NCBI GenBank assembly: GCA_030015575.1
Contig: JASDDO010000026.1
Span: 447,927,096-447,991,095, forward strand
Reading direction: 5' to 3'
Length of the DNA stretch: 64,000 nucleotides
DNA from: Agapanthus africanus
Lineage: Eukaryota > Streptophyta > Magnoliopsida > Asparagales > Amaryllidaceae
The first letter of the stretch is position 1, and the number at the start of each line of letters is the position of its first letter. Both the position numbers and the translations under genes were made by a program. The notes under the pieces were generated by a model. That model saw only the letters and a program-made list of their open reading frames with translations, ran no database searches and was not told the origin of the DNA. Shown here one piece after another: positions 1-11,173 of the stretch.

Positions 1-750
1 AATAAAAATGGTCTTCTTTATTCATCACTCTTCACTCAAAAGCTCACTTACAAGTTTAATGGAGAAGAGGTGAGAAGAGGAAGAAGAACATGTACTAAAA
101 CCTAGCAAAGAAAAATACAAGATTATGGACTCCTTCTCTCACAAACTTCTGGGCTATTTATAGGACAAAACATGAAACCCTAGGGCAACCAACAGAACAT
201 ACATGAAAAGACCAACCTACCCCCCAAAACCCTGCACACTTGGCGCCAAGATGGCCGCGGAAGGGCGGCCAAAACCCCCATTTGGCCGCGCTTCCGCGGC
301 AGTTTAGAGGAGTTGGGCCCACATCTTTTTGGTGCTGGCCTGGTTTGGTGTGTACTGCATTCTGGTATATGTATTTTCTCATAATTTCTTCACGAATTTT
401 CCAGAATTTCTGTTGAGGGAAAGGTGGACTTTTTGTCAAGATTTTGTCATGATTGCCTCGAGCTCCGCGTAGATCTCTTGGATCTTGTGCCACCATTGAG
501 CCTTGTGCATAGATTTGACATTTTGTCTTCCTACTGGTATCTGGCAACATACGGATGAGGGACGGAGACCGTGTTTTATCTGTGGTCGGAAAGAACCCGG
601 ATTTTTGTCGTGTTTTCCATGAATTTCTCCGTTTGAGACCCGGGAACCTGTATCCTGCAATTGACTAGCAAACACGGCTCAAGAGTATCTACCGATATGC
701 AATGTGATAAAAATTGGGCGGTATAAAAATGCAAAAATCTGATATGAACA
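1..750 (-). repeat. 3' LTR of the Athila-type element (partial)
   Basis: On the minus strand this LTR starts TGTTCATATC at position 750, directly after the polypurine tract. About 822 bp of its far end lie left of the window, judged from the 1572-bp partner at 9602-11173. It carries the same TATA box (154-163) and GC-rich hairpin (254-300) as the partner. Short open frames here are shadows. Confidence 0.93.
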
Positions 751-788
751 AATACCCCCAAACTTATCATTTGCTCGTCCCGAGCAAA
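751..788 (-). other. Polypurine tract with upstream hairpin (Athila)
   Basis: On the minus strand the purine run AAGTTTGGGGGTATT (751-765) abuts the LTR start and is the expected plus-strand primer site. Just before it in element sense lies a perfect 8-bp hairpin with arms at 770-777 and 781-788 (TTTGCTCG and its complement) and a 3-nt loop. Confidence 0.88.
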
Positions 789-2194
789 GTCCATTTATTC
801 ACAAAAAATTTCCTAACCTCACTTTCGCAGGGAACGCGATTGCACTGAGCATGTGCAACAAGCCGTTAAACCTCTAGGTGTCCCTAGTAGGAGGAGTGTT
901 GTCTCCTGAGGGTTTTCAGCGGATACTACCCACAAAATCCGGTCAAGTTGGTTTGTAAAAATGACTAAGTTTCAAACCCTAAAGTTTTGTTTTAGAAAAT
1001 AACAATTCTATAATCCTTAGTCTAGACTATCGAACCTTTATTTTTTCACACCTCACATCTTATTTAACTACAGATTTTATATGTCTTTACGTGCAGTGCG
1101 GATAGTGTCGTTAAGTTCCAGAAGGATCGATTAGAGTCATCATGTCGCACAATAAAGCCCAGATAACAATTTTAAAAGGATCACATAAGTTTTATAATGA
1201 GTTAAGCATTTTTCAAGTTTCGTTTTGCAGTAAGGTTTCAAATTTAGAATTTCTATCTTCCTTAACAGGAAACTAAGTCGTATTTTTCACTCCTCCTTTT
1301 TCTTGTTTTCATTTCATACACACCACTGTGAACGTGCAATAGTCTTTATCAAAGAGTAAAACCTTCATATCTCCGTTAAAATTTTTTTAAAAGCCTGTCT
1401 TTTATCAAGATTATTCTCACACAAAGAACCGTTAGGAATTTTAACTCGGAGAGAACACTTGCTTGACTTTGTTTTAAACTGGACTTTCTAGGCTTCTTAG
1501 CGAGCTTTGGGCCAATGCACCCAAACCAGTTGGTTTTAGGGCATTAGGTGTAGAAACACCCCAGCGGACTTAATTACTCAAGTTACCTAGGTCCAAAAAC
1601 AAAAGACAGTTTGGCGTGAAAATCAGATGATTTAATACGAACGGAGATATAACCGGCAGTTCAAATATTTTTTTTTGGATAAAAGACGTGTCTAGTGGGT
1701 TTGGTGTGTAATCATTCCAATCAAGTTTTAGATGGGTTATTTTTCAGACTTAGCTCCTATTACGGCATCAATAACATTCCTTCATATTCGCTTTACTTCA
1801 TAAACTATTCTTGTCATTACTTATTTCAGAACAAACCTATTTGATTCTCAGAAAATCATTTATCTGTTTAAAAGTTTGAACATGAAAGACTTGTCATCTA
1901 ATTCCCAAAACTCACGACACGTGTAGTGTGATGTAAAGACGTATAACAGCTATAGTTAACTTCAAAGGAGAGTTATCTTTCAGGTTTTCAAAATCCAAAC
2001 ATAAGATCTAGTTATTCCTATTTTTTCAAATAAAAACCGTCGAATGTTGATTCAGAGTTCATCCACAAGCTAACTTGACAAAAAAGTTTTTATATTTTTG
2101 GAAAATTTTCAAATTTTTATGGTTTTTTATGGATTTAATATGCAGATGCAAAATATACATATGAATGCGAAGGTAAAAAAATGCGTACCGAGCG
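789..2194 (-). other. Noncoding 3' region of the Athila element
   Basis: About 1.4 kb between the pol end and the 3' LTR has no long open frame on either strand. In Athila relatives this interval can hold an env-like gene. None is recognisable here, so it was either lost or never present. Confidence 0.75.
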
Positions 2195-2231
2195 TACCCC
2201 CAAACTTAAATTGGACAGTGTCCTCACTGTC
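2195..2231 (-). other. Extra PPT-like tract with perfect hairpin, copy 2
   Basis: The purine-rich sequence of the real PPT recurs here (2195-2210, TACCCCCAAACTTAAA on the plus strand). Next to it is a perfect 7-bp hairpin with arms GACAGTG (2214-2220) and CACTGTC (2225-2231). Same order and spacing as the module at 751-788. Confidence 0.75.
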
Positions 2232-2352
2232 ATAGCATGAAGAGAGCAGTTGGAAGGTTCAAAATTGTCGGTTAGTGATACACAAATGTTTATTTGTTTT
2301 TGATTTTAAAGAAAAAAGAATATACACAAATATAAACAAAATGGTTTGTACA

Positions 2353-2388
2353 TACCCCCAAACTTATTTGGAACAGTGTCCACTGTTC
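2353..2388 (-). other. Extra PPT-like tract with perfect hairpin, copy 3
   Basis: A third module: TACCCCCAAACTTA (2353-2366 on the plus strand), then a perfect 8-bp hairpin with arms GAACAGTG (2371-2378) and CACTGTTC (2381-2388). It lies about 60 nt beyond the end of Gag-Pol in element sense. Confidence 0.75.
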
Positions 2389-2449
2389 TTGGCTGGATAA
2401 CCGAAGTCTGGAGGTAGGCAGAGGAAGATCAAGCAAGGTAAACCGGCTC

Positions 2450-5400
2450 CTATAAGAACAGGAGCTCCTCTGTTGGTTCGGCGCTAAGGTACGGTTTGCA
2501 TCGGTGTCCATTTACCTTGAAGAGTGAACCGTCCTTTGGATTTTCCAAATCCACAACGCCCTGCGGATACACATTCCGCACAAAATACGGCCCTTTCCAG
2601 CGAGATCGGAGCTTTCCAGGATGGAAGTGAAGTCGGGTATCGTAAAGAAGTACCTGCTGACCAGGTACGAAGGTTTTGCGCACAAGGTGTTTATCATGAA
2701 ACACCTTCGTTCGATTCTTAACGACAACCGCGTTGTCGTAAGCCTCATCCCTAAGCTCGCTCAGTTCGTTCAGCTGCAGCTTCCGATGGCTGCCCGCGTC
2801 CTCCAGAGACAGATTCAGCTCCTTTATCGCCCAAAACGCGCGATGCTCGATTTCGACAGGAAGGTGGCAGGCTTTTCCGTACACAAGCCGATAGGGAGAC
2901 ATGCCAAGGTCGGTCTTATAAGCGGTTCTAAATGCCCAAAGGGCATCAGTGAGTTTCAAAGACCAATCCTTACGGTTCTTGGAAACCGTTTTCTCCAGTA
3001 TCTGCTTGATTTGCCGATTTGAAACTTCGGCCTGCCCGCAGGTTTGGGGGTGGTAGGGCGTAGAAAGCTTATGATTAATGGAGTATTTCCGCATCAAGGC
3101 CTCGAAAGTCCTATTGCAGAAATGACTTCCATTGTCGCTAATGATCGCTCGGGGGTGCCCAAACCGTGAGAAAATGTTTTCTTTAAGGAACCTAACGACA
3201 ACCTTGTTGTCGTTAGTTCGGCTGGGCACAGCCTCGACCCATTTAGAGACGTAATCAACAGCTAGAAGAATGTACAAGTTCCCAAAAGAGCTGGGAAACG
3301 GCCCCATGAAGTCTATCCCCCAAACATCGAAAATCTCCACAACCAAGATCGGTTGGAGCGGCATCTCATTCCTCCGGGATATCCGGCCCATGTGTTGGCA
3401 CCGGGAGCAAGTCTTGCAATAGTCGTGAGCGTCTTTGAAAAGTTGTGGCCAGTAGAAACCACATTGCAAGATCTTCTCAGCTGTCTTTCTGGGCCCAAAA
3501 TGCCCGCCACATGCTTGGTCGTGGCAAAATGACAGCACACTCTTGAATTCCTCATCTGGGACACACCGACGAATAATCTGGTCGGGACAGTACTTGAACA
3601 AGTAGGGTTCGTCCCAGTAAAAGTGTTTTACTTGGAATAAGAAGCGAAGTCTGTCCTGACGTGACCATTCGGTCGGTAGCAATCCCGTGGCCAAATAGTT
3701 CATAATATCTGCGAACCAGGGTTCGCAAGATACTGTCAAGAGTTGTTCATCCGGGAAAACGTCTTTTATCGGAATTGGAAGCGAAGGCGAAGAAGGAAGT
3801 CGCGAGAGATGGTCGGCAACCACGTTTTCACATCCCCGTTTGTCCTTAATGACAAGGTCAAACTCTTGAAGCAAGAGGATCCAACGGATTAACCGAGATT
3901 TGGCATCTTTCTTCGCAAAAAGATGGCGCAGAGCTGAGTGGTCAGTGTAGACAATGACTGGAGAGCCGATGAGGTAGGGCCTGAACTTTTCTAAGGCAAA
4001 TACAACAGCTAAGAATTCCTTCTCAGTTGTTGTATAGTTAAGTTGGGCGTCGTTCAGGGTTCGGCTCGCGTAATAGATTACGTGCGGCATCTTGTTGATG
4101 TGCTGTCCAAGGACAGCACCGATGGCAAAGTCGGATGCATCGCACATGATCTCGAATGGGTGCGTCCAGTCAGGAGAAGAAAGAACGGGAGCAGAAGTGA
4201 GTGAGCGTTTTAGTGACTCGAATGCAGTCACACAGCTCGAGTTGAAGTCAAAAGGCGTGTCCTTGGCCAGCAAAAGTGTCAAGGGCCTAGCAATCTTGCT
4301 AAAGTCCTTGATAAACCGTCTATAGAAACCGGCATGGCCAAGGAAGGCTCGGATATCTCTGACGCATCGGGGAGGAGGCAGATTGGAAATGACCTCAATC
4401 TTTGCTTTGTCAACCTCTATGCCATTTTGCGAGATGATATGTCCTAAGACAATACCTTCGCGCACCATGAAGTGGCATTTCTCCCAGTTCAAAGTGAGAT
4501 TCTTGTCCTTACATCTGGTAAGGACAGCGTCAAGATGCAGCAAACACTCGTCAAAGGAGTCGCCGAAAATGGAGAAGTCATCCATGAAAATCTCCAGAAA
4601 TTTCTCCACCATGTCTGAGAAAATCCCCATCATACACCGCTGGAAGGTAGCGGGCGCATTGCATAACCCAAAGGGCATGCGTCGATATGCAAACGTGCCG
4701 AAAGGACAAGTGAAAGTGGTCTTGTCCTGGTCTTTTTCGGCGATGGGAATTTGATTATAGCCAGAGTAGCCATCTAGAAAGCAATAGTACTCATGTCCGG
4801 CCAATCGTTCGAGCATCTGGTCAATAAAAGGTAGCGGAAAGTGGTCTTTCCGTGTTGCAGCGTTGAGTTTTCTGTAATCAATGCAAACTCGCCACCCGGT
4901 TTGGGTGCGAGTAGGGATTAACTCATTCGCTTCGTTGGTTATGACCGTGATGCCCGACTTCTTGGGGACAACGTGAATGGGGCTAACCCACTGGCTATCA
5001 GAGATAGGGTAAATGATACCACTATCTAGACATTTGACGATCTCCTTCTTCACAGCCTCCTTCATGACTGGATTAAGACGTCTTTGTGGATCCCGGGCTG
5101 GTTTGGCATCATCCATCAGATGAATGTGATGCTCAACGATGAGGGGACTAATCCCCTTGATGTCCGCCATGGACCAGCCAAAAGCTTGCCTGTTGCCGTG
5201 CAAGACCGTTAGAAGGGCTTTCTCTTGCTCGGGAGCTAGAGAAGCCGAGATGATGACAGGGAGGGTCTCGTTCTCACCTAAGTAAGCGTACTTAAGGTGA
5301 GACGGCAATGGCTTGAGTTCGAGCGTTGGAGGTGAAATGATGGAAGGCAAGACTGGTGCAAAGGTCTCGAACTCAAAGGACTCCAGCAAAGGTTCAAAAC

Positions 5401-8317
5401 GAGTGTAGGCAACCGAGTCGGATGGTTCAGGTAACTCATCCGAAAAGTCGAAAGATTCGAACTCGGGTTGTGCGCGGCTAAGATCGTTCGTGAACGTGAA
5501 ACACTCGTAGTCGTTATCGGGCGCAGAAACAGCAGCAGGTTCGAAGAGACACGCACTAGTGGCGTCAAGATCATTGTGTTCAAACATAAACTCCTCGAAT
5601 TCACACTCTTCTGGTGTGATCTCCTGGATCGAGCAGACATCCAGTATATGAGCATTAGGTTCGGCGGGCTGATTCCCCAACCTAAAAATGTTGAGTTCAA
5701 TTGTCATATTTCCAAAAGAGAGGTTCATTGAACCATTGCGACAATTGATCACAGCATTTGAGGTTGCGAGAAATGGGCGACCGAGTATCACCGGAATTTG
5801 ATTCCGGGGGTTAGCTACAGGCTGTGTATCTAAGACAATGAAGTCGACGGGGAATATGAAATCCCCGACTTTGATTAACACATCCTCTAGCTCACCCCTA
5901 GGATGGGTGATCGATCGGTCGGCCATCTGGAGAGTGCAGTGTGTGGGTTTCAGCTCTCCGACGCCTAATTGCTCGTATACTGAATACGGAAGCAAGTTAA
6001 CACTGGCACCAAGATCTAATAGTGCGCGGTTGATGTTCTTATCCCCAATAGTAATTGAAATAGTAGGACAGCCAGGGTCCTTCCGTTTTTGTGGTAAAGA
6101 TTGGGTAAGGGCATCACTCACAGCACTAGCCAAGAAAACTTTCTTGGGTACCTGAGACTTCCACTTTTTCGTGCACAAGTCCTTTAAGATTTTCGCGTAA
6201 GAAGGGACTTGTTGGACAGCATCTAAAAGAGGAATGTTAATGTTAACTTGCTTGAATAACTCCAAAATCTTCTCCATTTGTGGATTTTGTTTGTTAGACC
6301 TCAACCGGTTTGGAAATGGAACATTTTGAAAATTGGTTGAGTCTAATGCTGGAGGAGGAGATTTTGGAGTTGGAACGGATCCCAGAATAGGTGTTTTCGT
6401 GGAGTGAGAAGCGGGTCCGTTTAGAGAAGAAGAGGAAGGAGAGCCTTGTGAAGAACGGAGAATAGGCTCGGAAGACGAAGAAGAAGAAGCAGGAGAAGAA
6501 GAAGAAGAAGAAGAAGCGGCCGGGGTGTCATCGTTGATTTGCTTGCCAATGTTGTTTTGCAGCACCCTCCCTGATCTCAGTGTGGTCACGGCACTCACAT
6601 TACGGTTTTGTTGTTCAAGAGCAACATGTGCATTATGTGGGTGGCCGGGATTTGGAAGTGGCTGGGACGGGAGCTTCCCCTTCTCTCGCTCGCTCAAGGC
6701 CGCGTTCAGCTGTGCAATCTGGGCCTCGATGGTCTTGATGCTCTGCCCGTGTGCGGCGGTGTGTTGCACTAAAGATTGGATCGAAGACTGGATGTTGGCG
6801 GTGGATTGAGTCGATTGTTTAACAAATGCATCCAGACTTCGCTCGAGCGAGGAAACCTTATCGTTGTTCGACGGAACAAAGTTGTTTGGTGGAAAGGAAT
6901 TGTTTGGTGCAAAGTTGTTCGTCTGGTTTTGGTAAGGCTGGGGTTGGAAGGGCTGCTGATACTGAGTTTGTTGTTGCGCTTGTTGTTGCGGTGGAGGGGC
7001 CCTTTGGAAATTGTTGCCCTGGAATTGATTCTGATTCTGATTCCAGGCGAAATTGGGGTGGTTCCTCCAACCGGGATTAAAGGTGGAAGAGTATGGATCA
7101 TTCCTCGGTCTTTGCTGGAATGCATTAACCTGATCCTGTCCTTGCGAGGGTGGATTGTAAGGACACTCTTCAGTCAAGTGGGACGGATCGGAACAACAAG
7201 CGCAGATGGTACGAAGGGGGAGAACAGGGGCAGGAGTAGGAGAAGAAAATTTGCTCTCTATTGCTTCAAGCTTTTTTGTGATTGCAGCCATTTCAGCTCT
7301 CATCGCAATAGAGACATCAAGCTGGTGAATTCCTATCCTAGACTGACCGGTAGAAGTGGAGGTAGAAGAAGAAGGAGTCGGTCTGGTGCTCTCCCACTGT
7401 AGCGTTTGCTCCGCAAGATCGTCAAAGAACTGCCACGCTTCCTCGTCAGATTTGGATAGGAAGTGGCCCTGACAGATGGTTTCCAGCAACTGCTTCGTTG
7501 CTGGGTTCAGTCCCTCGTATAAGGTTTGGCAGAGTTGCCATTTCTCTATACCGTGGTGAGGACACTGAACAAGAAGGTCTTTGTATCGGTCAAAGCACTT
7601 CCAAAAGGGTTCAGAAGGAAGCTGGGAGAATTGGTTGATCTCATTTCGAATTCTTGCGGTCTTATGATTTGGGTAGAATTTTTTCAGAAATGCTTTAACA
7701 AACTCGTCCCAGCTGGTGATTGAGTGGGAAGCGGTGCTATACAGCCATTTTTCTGCGAGATCGCATAAAGTGAACGGAATGACCCGTAGACGTATAGCAT
7801 CGTCCGACAGCTGGGTTGTTTTCATCATGGCACAGACGTTTTGAAATTTGTTAATGAAGATATAGGCATCTTCAGATTCAAGCCCATGAAAACGTGGAAG
7901 CATGTTGATGAAATGGGGCTTAATTTCAAAGTTGTCCCCATTGGCCGGAGGAAGAGAAAGGCAGGTTGGAAGTGCAGAACGGGTAGGGTAGAAACGATCC
8001 TGGAGCGCAATTCGCTGCGGCGCTACAACAGGCGGAGGTGGTGGGAGATTGGTCTCCATAGGAGGTGGAGCCAATCCAGGGGTGGTCAACGAGATGTTTG
8101 GAATAAATCCCGACATCGCGGAAGAAGAGGTTGGTGAAGGTGAAGGTGAAGGTGAAGATGTATGAACAGAATTCCGGTCAACGTCGGAGTTGGCCGGCAA
8201 AGGAAGGGGAGAAAGAGGAGTGGATGGAGTATCGACTTCGGAGTCGATCGCGTAGTCGGTCGCGACTAACGTAACACGGACTAGACGGGCGCTAGTGTCC
8301 CGAGTCCAAGCGGACAT
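2450..8317 (-). CDS. Gag-Pol polyprotein of the Athila-type element, intact, 1955 aa
   Basis: One frame encodes everything needed for a reverse-transcription cycle. The N-terminus is Ser/Pro-rich. Gag core is at about 140-300, followed by a zinc knuckle C372-x2-C375-x4-H380-x4-C385 and Gln/Asn- and Ser-rich spacers (400-640). Protease centres on D768 (DLGAS). Reverse transcriptase is at about 1070-1300 with FMDD at 1244-1247. RNase H has D1393, E1434 and D1459. Integrase has a zinc finger (H1599, H1606, C1634, C1637) and catalytic D1669, D1728, E1764 with exactly 35 residues between the last two. No stop or frameshift breaks it and all catalytic residues are present. The start at 8317 is the first ATG of the frame, after a 1.26-kb leader. 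Gag and Pol are fused, so no frameshift signal is needed. No chromodomain is seen, as expected for Athila. Confidence 0.95.
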   Translation of the reverse strand: MSAWTRDTSARLVRVTLVATDYAIDSEVDTPSTPLSPLPLPANSDVDRNSVHTSSPSPSPSPTSSSAMSGFIPNISLTTPGLAPPPMETNLPPPPPVVAPQRIALQDRFYPTRSALPTCLSLPPANGDNFEIKPHFINMLPRFHGLESEDAYIFINKFQNVCAMMKTTQLSDDAIRLRVIPFTLCDLAEKWLYSTASHSITSWDEFVKAFLKKFYPNHKTARIRNEINQFSQLPSEPFWKCFDRYKDLLVQCPHHGIEKWQLCQTLYEGLNPATKQLLETICQGHFLSKSDEEAWQFFDDLAEQTLQWESTRPTPSSSTSTSTGQSRIGIHQLDVSIAMRAEMAAITKKLEAIESKFSSPTPAPVLPLRTICACCSDPSHLTEECPYNPPSQGQDQVNAFQQRPRNDPYSSTFNPGWRNHPNFAWNQNQNQFQGNNFQRAPPPQQQAQQQTQYQQPFQPQPYQNQTNNFAPNNSFPPNNFVPSNNDKVSSLERSLDAFVKQSTQSTANIQSSIQSLVQHTAAHGQSIKTIEAQIAQLNAALSEREKGKLPSQPLPNPGHPHNAHVALEQQNRNVSAVTTLRSGRVLQNNIGKQINDDTPAASSSSSSSPASSSSSSEPILRSSQGSPSSSSLNGPASHSTKTPILGSVPTPKSPPPALDSTNFQNVPFPNRLRSNKQNPQMEKILELFKQVNINIPLLDAVQQVPSYAKILKDLCTKKWKSQVPKKVFLASAVSDALTQSLPQKRKDPGCPTISITIGDKNINRALLDLGASVNLLPYSVYEQLGVGELKPTHCTLQMADRSITHPRGELEDVLIKVGDFIFPVDFIVLDTQPVANPRNQIPVILGRPFLATSNAVINCRNGSMNLSFGNMTIELNIFRLGNQPAEPNAHILDVCSIQEITPEECEFEEFMFEHNDLDATSACLFEPAAVSAPDNDYECFTFTNDLSRAQPEFESFDFSDELPEPSDSVAYTRFEPLLESFEFETFAPVLPSIISPPTLELKPLPSHLKYAYLGENETLPVIISASLAPEQEKALLTVLHGNRQAFGWSMADIKGISPLIVEHHIHLMDDAKPARDPQRRLNPVMKEAVKKEIVKCLDSGIIYPISDSQWVSPIHVVPKKSGITVITNEANELIPTRTQTGWRVCIDYRKLNAATRKDHFPLPFIDQMLERLAGHEYYCFLDGYSGYNQIPIAEKDQDKTTFTCPFGTFAYRRMPFGLCNAPATFQRCMMGIFSDMVEKFLEIFMDDFSIFGDSFDECLLHLDAVLTRCKDKNLTLNWEKCHFMVREGIVLGHIISQNGIEVDKAKIEVISNLPPPRCVRDIRAFLGHAGFYRRFIKDFSKIARPLTLLLAKDTPFDFNSSCVTAFESLKRSLTSAPVLSSPDWTHPFEIMCDASDFAIGAVLGQHINKMPHVIYYASRTLNDAQLNYTTTEKEFLAVVFALEKFRPYLIGSPVIVYTDHSALRHLFAKKDAKSRLIRWILLLQEFDLVIKDKRGCENVVADHLSRLPSSPSLPIPIKDVFPDEQLLTVSCEPWFADIMNYLATGLLPTEWSRQDRLRFLFQVKHFYWDEPYLFKYCPDQIIRRCVPDEEFKSVLSFCHDQACGGHFGPRKTAEKILQCGFYWPQLFKDAHDYCKTCSRCQHMGRISRRNEMPLQPILVVEIFDVWGIDFMGPFPSSFGNLYILLAVDYVSKWVEAVPSRTNDNKVVVRFLKENIFSRFGHPRAIISDNGSHFCNRTFEALMRKYSINHKLSTPYHPQTCGQAEVSNRQIKQILEKTVSKNRKDWSLKLTDALWAFRTAYKTDLGMSPYRLVYGKACHLPVEIEHRAFWAIKELNLSLEDAGSHRKLQLNELSELRDEAYDNAVVVKNRTKVFHDKHLVRKTFVPGQQVLLYDTRLHFHPGKLRSRWKGPYFVRNVYPQGVVDLENPKDGSLFKVNGHRCKPYLSAEPTEELLFL

Positions 8318-9581
8318 ACACTAAACGAGTTTAGTATAGTCAAAGCGAAGAAGGTGAGGGTAAGAAAACGTCAATGAAGAAAGGCGATGGGTGTTGGGTG
8401 AAAATGGATTTGGCGACAAAAGGGCAAGTTTTTATAAAAGTTTTTGATTTTTTTCTTTTTTTTTTTAGAAAGAGATTTACAGAAGTATGTAAGGAAATAC
8501 GGCTTAAGCAATCACAAACAAGGTATGCACAATCACACCTAGATCTAGGGTAACCTAGGTCTACTAGACCTGCTCCTGAACTTGATTGTCGAAGTTAAAC
8601 AGTGTCGAGAAACAGGCTTAAAAATACACTGATCACGAGGCCAGGTAAGTGCAGAGATAAGGGGAGGTTGTCCAACGCTTTCGCGAAGTTCCTTAATTAA
8701 ATAACCCTTTCTCTTTCGGCGGTTGCGCCTTTAACACTTTCCTAGACACCCCGTAAACAATATACGGTTAAGCGAGGTTCTAAACAAAGTTTTTCTTCTC
8801 CTAATGAGCGCGAAGTCCTTAGGGCTGAAGTCTAGTATTTTTTTTTAATTACAATGGACAATGCATATGCTTTAGTGATTTCCGGGGTCCTGGGAAGGGT
8901 GATGAAATCCCCACCCAATCTGGATTGGTTTCAAGCCCCTTAAGTCCGTATTAAAGAATGCAAAACAGTAACAATATCAACAGCAAACAATTTTTATTTG
9001 CGGCGCAAAGAATCCTGCACAAGAACAGTTTATTGGAAGGGGGAGAAGAATTTGCGCAAAGAAGGCTGCAGAAAACACAATTCAGTGGAGCTTAGAGGAG
9101 TGGAGAGAGAAAGAGGGACTTACAGAGAAAATATGGCAGCCTTACCCCACCATGTGGCCGCGGAAGGGCGGCAAAAAGGCCCTAATGCCGCGGTTCCGCG
9201 GCGCAAATGAGGGGTTGGTGGTTCATTTTTCTGGTGTGGGCTCTGTTTGGTGTCCTCTGCCTTTATGGATGTGTGGAAATTTTAGTTGCTCACTGTATCT
9301 GCTCCAGATTTTGACAGTAGACCGTATGCTTCGTTTTGTCCGTCGCGGTGTAGCCGCGAAATGTGGGTCTATCTTCCCACGTCTTTGGCACTGTACTTGA
9401 ACTCCGTATTTCCAACGTCTTTGGCGTCGATCTTGAGCTTCGTATTTCCTGCACGCTTGCACAAAAACTAATCAAGAATAACAAGATGGTTTCTACAAAG
9501 TATATTTTTTTTTTTTGGTTTTTTGGTTGTTTTTATATTCACAAATTAACCCGAAATTTCACTTAGAAATAGACTACCGTC
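8318..9581 (-). other. Noncoding leader of the Athila element, with GC-rich hairpin
   Basis: About 1.26 kb between primer site and Gag-Pol start, with no convincing coding frame. It contains a strong hairpin with 17-nt arms at 9157-9173 and 9186-9202 (GCCGCGGAAGGGCGGCA against a near-complement, 15 of 17 paired). Leaders of this kind normally carry packaging and dimerisation signals; that role is inferred. Confidence 0.75.
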
Positions 9582-9599
9582 TCCCCGGCAACGGCGCCA
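9582..9599 (-). other. Primer binding site, tRNA-Asp type
   Basis: On the minus strand TGGCGCCGTTGCCGGGGA follows the 5' LTR after two bases. It is the familiar tRNA-Asp 3'-end complement used by Athila and Tat elements. Confidence 0.92.
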
Positions 9600-10438
9600 T
9601 TTGATTGATAGTCTAGGAGCGTGTTCAAGTTCTAGTTTAAATACCGCAATCAAGACGGTTTCGCACGTAGCTAGCCGGTTGAGTACGGGTCGTCCGCAGG
9701 GAGATGGGAATCTTTTTCTATGTGTTTTTCGACGAGTTAAGTCCGGTTGTTCAGATTTTGTTTGTAGTTATCTAAGTGTTGAGTTGATATTTAAAGAGAG
9801 CTTGTTAGGGTTAGGATTAGGTTAGTTTGAGTTAGGAGTCTCCACATCTTTCGTTGCCCCACTTAATATCGGTGTTACGGTAATCGGCAACAACGGGGAT
9901 TAGCACGACTAGGAAGGAACTTGCGAGTATAAGCTAGGCTTTCCAACGCATAGTCCTTCCTTTTGGTGCTTGTCCGTCCGTTCTTGGCTCTTATCCATAA
10001 CCTCCGGTTAATTCAACCACAACCGGTCTCACTACGGAATCACCGCTATCATGTAGGATAGGGTGCCGTAAGGAGCGGATTGTGGTTGGGTTAACGGGAG
10101 TTGATTTAAGTTGTTGGGCAAGGAAAGAGTGAGAGAGATTTCCTTCTCTCAAACTTCCCTTATCCTACCCTAACAAGTATAGAACTACTCACACTTCATA
10201 ATACGGAAAAATAAAACAACACAAAAGAGGAAGATAGAAAGAAAGAGAAGAATACGACTAACTGTTTGCGACCTCACCTTGGCGAGGATCAAGCGTAAGT
10301 ATCATTGTCGTATGAAAGGATAAAGAAAAAGAGAGAAGAAACAAACAACAAGGAAATAACAACAACTACTTAACAATTAAAATTACAACAATTATAACAA
10401 GTAAAGAAAGAGACAAGCATGATAATAAAAATGGTCTT

Positions 10439-10445
10439 CTTTATT
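10439..10445 (-). terminator. Possible polyadenylation signal in the Athila LTR
   Basis: AATAAAG on the minus strand, about 130 nt downstream of the TATA box. The copy in the other LTR is at 16-22. A plausible R-region poly(A) signal; not proven. Confidence 0.45.
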
Positions 10446-10576
10446 CATCACTCTTCACTCAAAAGCTCACTTACAAGTTTAATGGAGAAGAGGTGAGAAG
10501 AGGAAGAAGAACATGTACTAAAACCTAGCAAAGAAAAATACAAGATTATGGACTCCTTCTCTCACAAACTTCTGGG

Positions 10577-10586
10577 CTATTTATAG
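10577..10586 (-). promoter_or_regulatory. TATA box of the Athila 5' LTR
   Basis: CTATAAATAG on the minus strand is a near-ideal plant TATA box. Transcription should start some 30 nt downstream, near 10545-10550. The duplicate in the 3' LTR is at 154-163. Confidence 0.7.
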
Positions 10587-10676
10587 GACAAAACATGAAA
10601 CCCTAGGGCAACCAACAGAACATACATGAAAAGACCAACCTACCCCCCAAAACCCTGCACACTTGGCGCCAAGATG

Positions 10677-10723
10677 GCCGCGGAAGGGCGGCCAAAACCC
10701 CCATTTGGCCGCGCTTCCGCGGC
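10677..10723 (-). other. GC-rich 20-bp hairpin in the U3 of the Athila LTR
   Basis: Two 20-nt arms pair at 19 of 20 positions around a 7-nt loop: GCCGCGGAAGGGCGGCCAAA and its near-complement. The same hairpin is at 254-300 in the other LTR. It lies about 90 nt upstream of the TATA box. Confidence 0.85.
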
Positions 10724-11173
10724 AGTTTAGAGGAGTTGGGCCCACATCTTTTTGGTGCTGGCCTGGTTTGGTGTGTACTGCATTCTGGTATATGTATTTT
10801 CTCATAATTTCTTCACGAATTTTCCAGAATTTCTGTTGAGGGAAAGGTGGACTTTTTGTCAAGATTTTGTCATGATTGCCTCGAGCTCCGCGTAGATCTC
10901 TTGGATCTTGTGCCACCATTGAGCCTTGTGCATAGATTTGACATTTTGTCTTCCTACTGGTATCTGGCAACATACGGATGAGGGACGGAGACCGTGTTTT
11001 ATCTGTGGTCGGAAAGAACCCGGATTTTTGTCGTGTTTTCCATGAATTTCTCCGTTTGAGACCCGGGAACCTGTATCCTGCAATTGACTAGCAAACACGG
11101 CTCAAGAGTATCTACCGATATGCAATGTGATAAAAATTGGGCGGTATAAAAATGCAAAAATCTGATATGAACA

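Larger units (their letters stand above)
1..11173 (-). mobile_element. Athila-type Ty3/gypsy LTR retrotransposon, left end cut by window
   Basis: The element reads right to left. It has two LTRs (9602-11173 complete, 1-750 partial), a tRNA-Asp-type primer site, one uninterrupted Gag-Pol frame, a long noncoding 3' stretch and a polypurine tract. Bases 1-750 match 10424-11173 with a constant offset of 10423 and no difference that I can find, so the insertion is recent. The lineage call rests on the tRNA-Asp primer site, the D-L-G-A-S protease motif and the FMDDFS reverse transcriptase motif, which are usual for Athila. It interrupts a copia LTR at 11174. The target duplication cannot be checked because the left end lies outside the window. 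Confidence 0.93.
9602..11173 (-). repeat. 5' LTR of the Athila-type element, 1572 bp
   Basis: Bounded by TG...CA: in element sense it begins TGTTCATATC at 11173 and ends TCAATCA at 9602. The part that can be compared (10424-11173) equals 1-750. It abuts copia LTR sequence at 11174. Confidence 0.93.

Noticed and set aside
751-2449. An env-like gene in the Athila element
   Set aside because: No long frame, signal peptide or membrane segment on either strand.
10581-10973. A 130-codon frame present in identical form in both Athila LTRs
   Set aside because: The identity only reflects LTR identity. It spans the TATA and start region of the LTR and resembles no protein I know.
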